Below are positions 57,684 through 64,000 of a stretch of DNA of 64,000 nt, piece after piece. This stretch comes from Sebastes aleutianus (lineage: Eukaryota; Chordata; Actinopteri; Perciformes; Sebastidae), in assembly GCA_916700875.1 (NCBI GenBank), contig CAKAKS010000067.1:2409409-2473408 (forward strand), given 5' to 3'. How positions within the stretch are numbered: position 1 is the stretch's first letter; the number at the start of each line of letters is the position of its first letter. The notes below the pieces were generated by a model. It worked only from the letters and a program-made list of their open reading frames with translations. It searched no databases and was not told the origin of the DNA. Both the position numbers and the translations under genes were made by a program.

Positions 57684-57744
57684 ATGGACTTCCAGCGTTG
57701 TCTGCCACACATTGAGGGACCGACATTTTACCGTTTTCACAAAG
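57684..57744 (+). other. Candidate 5' exon of the SAMD3-like gene (probably untranslated)
   Basis: An ATG at 57684 opens 20 codons (MDFQRCLPHIEGPTFYRFHK) ending at a good donor, CAAAG|GTAAGA. The sequence around it (CGCCCACGGCATTTTGGCGCC) is GC-rich and CpG-containing for this window, as at a transcription start. Splicing this donor to either acceptor near 59 kb (58967 or 59022) puts a stop codon into frame soon after the junction. I therefore read it as a possible 5' untranslated exon carrying a short upstream frame, rather than the true start of the protein. It may also be unrelated. Confidence 0.3.
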
Positions 57745-59022
57745 GTAAGACCTGTTTAACTGTTTTTAGTTATTAACGAACAATTTATAGCCAAGTTGCT
57801 GTAGCAGTTTAACATTGTTTTACGTTACTGCAAGTTACCAAAAATGCCAACTTTACTGCACTGTAAGTCAAAAATCAACTATCTAATGTTAACTTTAGCT
57901 AGGCCTGTATTCATAGTCAGTCTGTGTTATCTTTGATTCAACTAAAGGCATAAAGGACTGAAAAAGAGACTGACTCAGTGTCACAATTTCATGTGACTTT
58001 CTCAGGTGTAACGTTATACCACATATAATGCCTTTTAATATACCAGCTAATCTACTTTTACACATGTTCATAGGAGCTTCCACCCTTCCCCCACACTAAC
58101 AAGCTAGCTAACGCCAGCAAGTAGCCAGACCCCACACCTGTTTAATTATGCATTAACATGCACAATTAAACTTAAACAAACAAACTTTCCTGCTCTCAGA
58201 GGTGATTAATTATAGGAGACATTGACATGACTACATTTCGTTTTCTCAAGTAAACTGTTAAAAGCAGTTACCAACTTGTCAGCTTTTGTAGCCTATAAAT
58301 CAGTAGTTTAATCAGGGTTTGTCATTACATTTTGAAAGTGCGTTATTTCCTCTTTCTCTCTCTCTAAAGTTTGTGATTGTGTTTAGTGCATGTTCTGGCT
58401 GCTGTTAATCCCAGATTCACGGAGGCTCTCTGAGCCACGCAGTTTAATGTCTCTGTTCACGGTGCTATGAGGCCTCAGCAGGATTCAGATGGTAGAACCG
58501 AACCGACCCTTTTTACTTTGACTCTGTTGGAGTAACGTTACTTTCAAACAGTGTTTGCAGCTCATGCTGACAGATTACACCAAGCCTCGTTAGTGAATGC
58601 GGGTTTGAGGTCAGTAAACTAGTTACTGTTGGGACAGACTGAGGATGTGAGCTGTGCATGGAGGAACCTGTTGTTTTTTATTTCGGCGTCAGGTTAGAGC
58701 AGCCACGCTGCCGCGTGAGCAGCGCAGCTCCGGTGCAGCTACAGATTACAGGTCTCCTCTATTGTTTTCCGTGTGCTGCGCGGTTCACAGCAAAGATAGA
58801 CAGTTAAAATGACCGTTTGACATTTTATTGACATCATACCAGCAACATTACTACAGTTTCAATGTCTAGACATCTGTAGAATATGCCACAGATGGTGAAA
58901 GTGATCTTTTGACTGTATATTGACATACCAGCTACATGAATTAAAGCTAATATTAATGTCTTTCCAGGTGCAGCAAGAGTCTTTGACTGAAATCTATCAA
59001 CAGGTATGTATACAGGATTCAG

Positions 59023-59175
59023 TTGCTTACTGAAGTAGGGAAAAGGGACAATAACCAAGTGATAAAAGAAAAAATGGCCAAAACATTTGCACACAGAAGA
59101 AACGAAATCATCAACCAATCACCAAGCATAGAGGACATCAAAGCCAAATGGCCCGCTCTGTTTGAGCCATCTCAA
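59023..59175 (+). CDS. SAMD3-like uncharacterised fish protein, exon with likely start
   Basis: A 153-bp exon, phase 0 at both ends. The acceptor is GGATTCAG and the donor TCTCAA|GTAAAT. The frame is open from the acceptor and reads LLTEVGKRDNNQVIKEK, then MAKTFAHRRNEIINQSPSI, then a DIKAKWPALFEPSQ end. I recognise the K-T-F-x-x-R-R-x-E-I and W-P-A-L-F pattern from a large, uncharacterised teleost family often named sterile alpha motif domain-containing protein 3-like; no SAM domain is present here. The best initiation codon is 59074 (AAAATGG, A at -3), because no upstream exon joins in frame. Residues before it would be coding only if an unseen phase-0 exon exists. The function is unknown. 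Confidence 0.7.
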
Positions 59176-59572
59176 GTAAATTAGAAGTGCATGCTAATTA
59201 GAAATATTCCTAGTCCACTGTGAAGGACTGCACTGGTGGTTTTGTATATTTAGCTCTTAGATACAAAATGTGTTACTGTCAATTATTTTCGTAATCATAT
59301 TTTCAAGATCAAACTCCAGAATTGTATAGTTTTTGTTGCATTACATGGCTATACAGTTTCTAACAGGAATCATTTTCAATAATCCCTGAAAGTCCATGAG
59401 AGGACCTACCGACATTGAAGATTGTTGTATGCTAGCCAAAACTTTATATTAACATGCTGTACAGTCAGATGATTTAACCCAGAAGGTAAACAATCAGCAA
59501 ACACGGAGGTCATAAAATTGTATAATAGTAATATTTGAGGCTTTTAAGCTGGTTTTATTACTTGTCTTTCAG

Positions 59573-59719
59573 ATCCAGGATGAGTTTCACAGAATCACAA
59601 CTGTGCACCTTGAATCAAAATTCATGTCCAAGCTGGATGAATACACTCCCAGGCTTCTGAACCTCTTCTACTCCAAGGGCGGAATCATGGGGTTGAGGTT
59701 GCAGGCTATCCTACTCAAG
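59573..59719 (+). CDS. SAMD3-like protein, exon 2
   Basis: A 147-bp exon, phase 0-0. The acceptor is TTGTCTTTCAG, a strong tract; the donor is CTCAAG|GTATGC. It encodes 49 residues including IQDEFHRITTVHLESKFMSK, LDEYTPRLLNLFYSKGG and LRLQAILLK. The E-F-x-R-I-T-T-x-x-L-x-S-K-F/L-D pattern follows directly after W-P-A-L-F in other members of the family as I remember them. The intron before it is 397 bp; the one after is 2.6 kb and contains an AT-rich inverted repeat and two transposon remnants. No catalytic motif is visible. Part of the exon is predicted helical by eye. Confidence 0.75.
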
Positions 59720-60154
59720 GTATGCTTCAATGAGTATTATGTTTGTTAATATTATTTTTTAGAAATTTTGTGATCAAACTGCTGGAAGATAATTTGCTTA
59801 TTACTTAAATCTACATGAGATAATGTTACCCGCTCAACAAAAAGAGTAGGCAATAATTGCACACCTTTTAAATAGTTTGTATACACTCAGTGGATACTTT
59901 CTTAGATAAATAAATATTCATGTTCAGTTTTTGTTGAGCTTGTCAGAGATTTGTACATTCAATTATGTGTTTATTATTGAGGTTATAGCTAAAGGTGATG
60001 TTGTACTGAACTGCATTATACTGAAGGGTGTTTCTAATTCTTTGTACTCCATATTTACATACATGTGGGGGTCAGAATATTAGAAACACCTCAGAATATA
60101 GGGTAGTCCAGTTCAATATCTTCAATAGTAATGGCCTCAATGCTAAAACATACT

Positions 60155-60500
60155 GTGCGTTCCAATACCCATACTACCATACTATTTAGCATGGCAGAAA
60201 AAGATTTAGTATATAGTAATAGTATGTCAAATGCAGTATGCCAAAAATACCAGGATGTCCTACTACATCCGGTCGCATTTTGCAGTATGCAAGCCAGCAT
60301 GCTTTTCTGGCTATTCTGACCCACAATCCTCTGTGCAGCAGCTATATGAGCAAGAGGGTCAAAGTTCATGGTGCAATGTTATGACGAAGTAGTATGTCCC
60401 AATTGTAGGCATACTGCAGGCAACATTACATTCTTTGTAAGGCCAGCTGCAGTAAATACTAAAAGTAAAAAGAAACGGTATGAGATTTGGAACGTACCCA
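60155..60500. mobile_element. GCGTTCCAA inverted-repeat element
   Basis: Left end TGCGTTCCAATACCCATAC; the right end reads GGTATGAGATTTGGAACGTACCCA, partly complementary to it. Internal TAGTATG and CATACTGC words are repeated, as in a common fish MITE. It lies in an intron of the SAMD3-like gene. Confidence 0.6.
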
Positions 60501-60778
60501 TATACAGTACTTTATTAAGAATTCTATGACCGTGTCAACAAAAACTGAACATTAAAGCCATCATAAAAGAAGACTTTATAGTAGAAAATTGGATTGAATT
60601 GCATTAGGACTTGCGATAAACAGACATTTTAAGCAACACTGAATGATAATTGAAACGGTCTGCTGTGGTCATCCACAAATAATGTGCTTTATACAGTATG
60701 TGTTTATATTTAGAACTCTTCTCCCTCCAATGTATACTATTTTCTGTACTTTGTACATCTGTATGGAGTACGGAACCT

Positions 60779-61731
60779 GCCAAAATGAAAAATAAATAAA
60801 TAAATGACTTGATAGGCAAATAAATAAATATGTCATTAAATGTAGCAAAAATAATATTAAAAATAAATGTAGCCATTAATTAATTGATAAACTGTGACAT
60901 AAATTGATATTTCTGTTTTAATTTGCTTTTCTATTTACTTATCTTTGTATTAATTCCCTTATTTATTTACTCTTATGTTTTATTTTCCCTTTTATTTATT
61001 TATGTATTTATTTTTACTAAATTTTAAATGTATTCATTTATTTATTATTTGTTTGTTTTAACATCTCTTTTTATTTATTTATTTTTGCACTTATTTATTA
61101 TTTATTTTTAAATGTGTGCATTTATTTATGCATTTATTTATTTATTTATTTATGCATAATATCCCCTTTGCATTTCACCCCTTATTTATTTCTGTATTCT
61201 TTCCTTTACACATTTCTTTTTACATTTCTATATGCATCTCGTTATGCAAATGAAGGGGCTGTCACTCAACGTGTGTCATTGTGCACTCAGGGAGCATGAC
61301 TATATGCTAGCTAGCTAGCTGCTCCCCTCGCCGTTGCCTGTACGGGTACAGAAATGTAAAAATAAATGTATAAAGAAAAGAATACAGAAATAAATAAGTT
61401 TGTGAAAATAAATAAGGGGTGAAATTCAAAGGGAAAGGCATGCAGAAATAAATAAATGCATAAATACATAAATAAATATACATTTGAAAATAAATTAAAA
61501 AATAATGCAAAAATAAATAAGTAATAAATGCAAAAAAAAATCAATAAAAATAAATGCTAAAAAATAACAAATTAAAATTAAGAAATTAAAGAAGAAATTA
61601 AGATAAAGAAGAAATATCAATTTATGTCACATTTTATCAATTGATTAATGGCTACATTTATTTCTAATATTATTTTTGCTACATTTAATGACATTTATTG
61701 ATTGAGTCATTTATTCATTTATTTATTTTGG
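60779..61731. repeat. Large AT-rich inverted repeat
   Basis: The left arm (GCCAAAATGAAAAATAAATA through ATGTCATTAAATGTAGC and AATTGATAAACTGTGACATAAA) is matched in reverse by the right arm (TTTATGTCACATTTTATCAA, GCTACATTTAATGACAT, TTTATTTATTTTGGC). The intervening sequence is (TTTA)n/(AAAT)n-like, with a GC-richer core at about 61240-61340 that includes GCTAGCTAGCTAGC. Small open frames over it are low-complexity artefacts. Confidence 0.85.
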
Positions 61732-61788
61732 CTACATACATTTGACTCGTTTAGCTCCAGCTGCCACTCAGCTCTGTGTACTTGCTGC

Positions 61789-62060
61789 TTAAAGGAATTG
61801 GACAACATTTTGGGTAATATGCTTATTTGCATTCTCCCTAAGGGTTAGATGATCAGATTGATATCACTCACATGTCTGTACTATAAATATTAAGCTACAA
61901 CCAGCAGCATAGCTTATCATAAAAAACTGGAAACAAGGGGAGACGGTCAAAAGTTAACAAAATTTGCCTACCAGCACATCGAGAGCTCACTGATTAAAAT
62001 GTAATGTCTTGTTTGTTTAATCCATACAAAAAGAAAGGTGTAAATGTTGTAGTTTTATGG
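61789..62060 (+). mobile_element. Fragment of the AGG(A/T)ATTGGACAACATTTTGGG family
   Basis: TTAAAGGAATTGGACAACATTTTGGG, written here as one end word, resembles the left end of the 48613-50100 element and is followed by related sequence (TTAGATGA, ACTCACATGTCTGTAC, AGCATAGCTTA). The right end was not found. It lies in an intron of the SAMD3-like gene. Confidence 0.6.
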
Positions 62061-62324
62061 GAGTTTATGTGCTATGCACTCTTTCTTTGATGGGACCAAT
62101 GACCTCCTGGAGTCCCAGTTGGTTCCCTGGAAACCTCAGTAATAACGGGAAGTGTTTCAGTAGACTGGTCACTTGGACAGCACATTAAGGATGCTTGATA
62201 GGAGTTTGTTAAACAGTAATATAAGCCACCTAGTGTTAAAAATTGCATCTTCTGGCCAGTTTGAGGTCAGTGGATGATTTTTACTTGAATAGAACTTGAA
62301 CTATGTTTATTTTTGTCATTCCAG

Positions 62325-62426
62325 GCCCCAAGTAATCCAAGCATCAACATGACCAGAGATGTTGTCATTCAGTGTTTGATGGTGTACCTTGGGGAATCGA
62401 CGGATCAACTCTTAAAAGAGTATGAT
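62325..62426 (+). CDS. SAMD3-like protein, exon 3
   Basis: A 102-bp exon, phase 0-0, with acceptor TGTCATTCCAG and donor TATGAT|GTAAGT (perfect consensus). It encodes 34 residues: APSNPSINMTRDVVIQCLMV then YLGESTDQLLKEYD. The R-x-x-V-I-x-x-L-x-x-Y-L-x-E piece followed by L-x-x-E-Y-D is the expected continuation in this family. The exon is too short to stand out by open-frame length and was located by splice sites and phase between its neighbours. Confidence 0.72.
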
Positions 62427-63328
62427 GTAAGTTGAATGTTAAAGTATAAAGAAACTGATTTCTCTCTCTCATTTCTCACCTTGTACAGTATGTCTTGGGA
62501 AGGTCAAATAACACAATACGATCTTAACTCTATTTCTTCAGTAATTCTTGGCAAGCTAATAGTTTTTATAGGTTTGTTGAGTCGTGTAAGTAATCATTGT
62601 CCTCTCTGTGTGTAAAGTCTTTGTTTTCCATTACGGAATTTGTACGTACTACTGTAGAAATAGGTGTTACTAAATGCTCACCATCTCATTCTGATTTCAC
62701 CAACTGACATAATTCAAGTTATCAGTAGTTGACTTCTTCTCTTTAGAATTTGGCCCTAAAAGTTCCTAGCTAAGAGTTTCTTCCTAAGAGCTATTCACAA
62801 AGCAGCTGAGAGACAGTTTTATAGAGAGACTGAGGCAACTTCTAAAATAAGTTAAGTAGCAGAGTTGATCCAGTTGCTGTGGATTACTTCAAGTTTCAGG
62901 AGTGAGCTTACACTGCCATAGAGGACTGGTTGACAGGTGACCAGCCTGTGTTTGTGAATGTAGAATAAGCTATTCATCAATACACAAGTGCAAGGAAGAA
63001 ATTAATTTATGGAGCAATGGATTGATTTAATTTCAAAAATTTAATTTATAAATATTTACAACTGTGAGTCAGTTCAGACCATCATCTCTGGTGTCACTGA
63101 ATTGTTTTGATTTGTTGGTGAGCTGATTGGATCTTTCTTAACTTACCTGGCATAAAAATATGCTTTTGCAGGTACATTATTTCAGATTTTTCTAAAACAC
63201 TGATGTGCAACAGCTTTGACAGCCCCAGATTTCCTTTTCCAAAGGGTTAGAAGCAATTTGGGAGATGTTCAATTAGGACCCTCTCTATTGGCTGCATACT
63301 CTGAAATACAATGTTTGTGCTATTTCAG

Positions 63329-63637
63329 GATGCTGATGAAGACAGTGTGTCACAGGACCTTGCTGTACAGAGGATGAAAATCTACAACATCAAGACTAAT
63401 ACTTCAGAGGTTCCCGGCGACATCGGTATTGTGATCGAGGGCATGAAAGTTCTGACTGCTCTGGGTAACTTTCCAAGGGCTTGCTCCTTGCTCGTTGGGT
63501 TGGCATATGCAGTGAACCTCGCCTATCCAAAGGAGCTCAGGTACACGCTTGAAGTCTTCCAGAAACTCTTCCTCGAGCTGGATTGTTTGAATTTGTCCCC
63601 AAAAGTGAACAGCGTCAAGAATAAGCTACTAGCTTAA
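63329..63637 (+). CDS. SAMD3-like protein, terminal exon
   Basis: The last exon: 102 codons plus TAA, entering in phase 0 after GCTATTTCAG. It encodes DADEDSVSQDL, a beta-prone MKIYNIKTN strand, then PGDIGIVIEGMKVLTALGN, two hydrophobic stretches around ACSLLVGLAYAVNLAYP, and KELRYTLEVFQKLFLELD near the C-terminus. The D-I-G-I-V-x-E-G-x-x-V-L and N-L-x-Y-P-x-E-L-x-Y-T-x-E-V-x-Q-K pattern is the most conserved signature of this fish family and is fully intact. The joined four exons give 219 residues from Met at 59074, or 236 codons of open frame from the acceptor. No canonical AATAAA was seen in the 360 bases that follow. Confidence 0.82.
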   Translation, partial: DADEDSVSQDLAVQRMKIYNIKTNTSEVPGDIGIVIEGMKVLTALGNFPRACSLLVGLAYAVNLAYPKELRYTLEVFQKLFLELDCLNLSPKVNSVKNKLLA

Positions 63638-64000
63638 GAAAATGGACCCTTGCAGAATGAAGGGAATTGTTAAGTAATTGTGAAAACTGTCACATTGTTA
63701 CTTTCAAGGGTTAGTTATCTTTGTAAAATGCACAAGTTTCAGTGATGCAGGTGGTTGTTTAGAAAGAAACAATCATACTCATTTGAGGGGAGTGGTATTA
63801 TGTTTTTGACTTAATAATGCCACAGGTAGCTGTTCTTGTACCTTGTGATTCTACTGTGTACACCAGGGATGCAAATTTAATAGGTTTTAATTGGGGAATT
63901 TTAACAAATGAATAATGTGATTGTCCAGAGTCCTATTTTAGCCAGTAGTGAAGATGTAAGGCAAATGTAAGCACTTGACCTTATCCCAAACTGTAAGTCA
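63638..64000 (+). other. 3' flank or UTR of the SAMD3-like gene
   Basis: A non-repetitive AT-rich stretch after the stop codon. It is probably 3' UTR at first. No AATAAA hexamer is visible; TTAATAATG and GAATAATG occur but are not standard signals. Nothing else is recognisable. Confidence 0.4.

Larger units (their letters stand above)
57745..63328 (+). other. Introns of the SAMD3-like gene
   Basis: Besides the coding exons, this span has a relatively GC-rich stretch (58380-58790) without coding potential, a repeat with short inverted ends (60155-60500), a large AT-rich inverted repeat (60779-61731) and a fragment of a TTAA element (61789 to about 62060). The intron 62427-63328 contains nothing recognisable. 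Confidence 0.5.

Noticed and set aside
58968..59003. A 36-bp candidate coding exon (VQQESLTEIYQQ) with acceptor and donor
   Set aside because: The intron to the next acceptor would be only 19 bp, which is not spliceable; reading through reaches a stop.

Overview
The window is vertebrate nuclear DNA from a teleost fish, probably a percomorph. The evidence is a split gene with GT-AG introns, long (CA)n and (GA)n microsatellites, many small inverted-repeat DNA transposons, and a Tc1-like element of a type typical of fish. There are no operons, CRISPR arrays or phage genes, and I recognised no rRNA or tRNA gene.

Minus strand, 8405-48186: seven consecutive coding exons from the C-terminal half of pard3, which encodes the Par-3 polarity scaffold. 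In transcript order they are 48186-48000, 45970-45819, 44754-44710, 33863-33633, 31553-31310, 18893-18765 and 8686-8405. All splice phases join without a frame break. They cover the region after PDZ3, the atypical-PKC substrate segment (LKKSSSLESLQ), the basic lysine-rich region ending in KKGMLKGLGDMF, and part of the C-terminal tail. The PDZ exons and the last exons are not in the window, so the transcript continues past both ends.

Plus strand, about 57.6-63.64 kb: a small four-exon gene (59023-59175, 59573-59719, 62325-62426, 63329-63637). It belongs to an uncharacterised fish family that I recall being annotated as 'sterile alpha motif domain-containing protein 3-like', although no SAM domain is visible here. 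It appears to sit antisense inside a large pard3 intron.

The rest is intron, heavily invaded by repeats. (1) At least nine insertions flanked by TTAA with short inverted termini: 5961, 11853, 20236, 28478, 40950, 43428, 48613, 49525 (nested) and 51920, plus a probable tenth at 54709 and a fragment at 61789. (2) hAT-like elements, the clearest at 4409-4910 with a near-perfect 8-bp duplication. (3) An internally deleted Tc1 element at 26567-27493 and a Tc1 3' remnant near 18.05-18.33 kb. (4) Minisatellites made of CCTAAACCTAACCAAGTAG-type units at 32.78-33.07, 35.36-36.35 and 56.76-57.28 kb, plus a 15-bp array at 9.47-9.78 kb. (5) Perfect or near-perfect palindromes at 22227-22357, 32391-32464 and 52112-52159. 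(6) Two short coding-like fragments of DNA-binding domains inside repeats, at 14123-14227 and 17816-17924.

Most long open frames here are simple-repeat or minisatellite artefacts. I did not find a convincing new multi-gene system. The most interesting items are the antisense nested gene, the dispersed seeds and local expansions of the 27-bp minisatellite, the build-up of TTAA foldback elements, and the 48-bp perfect palindrome at the centre of one of them.
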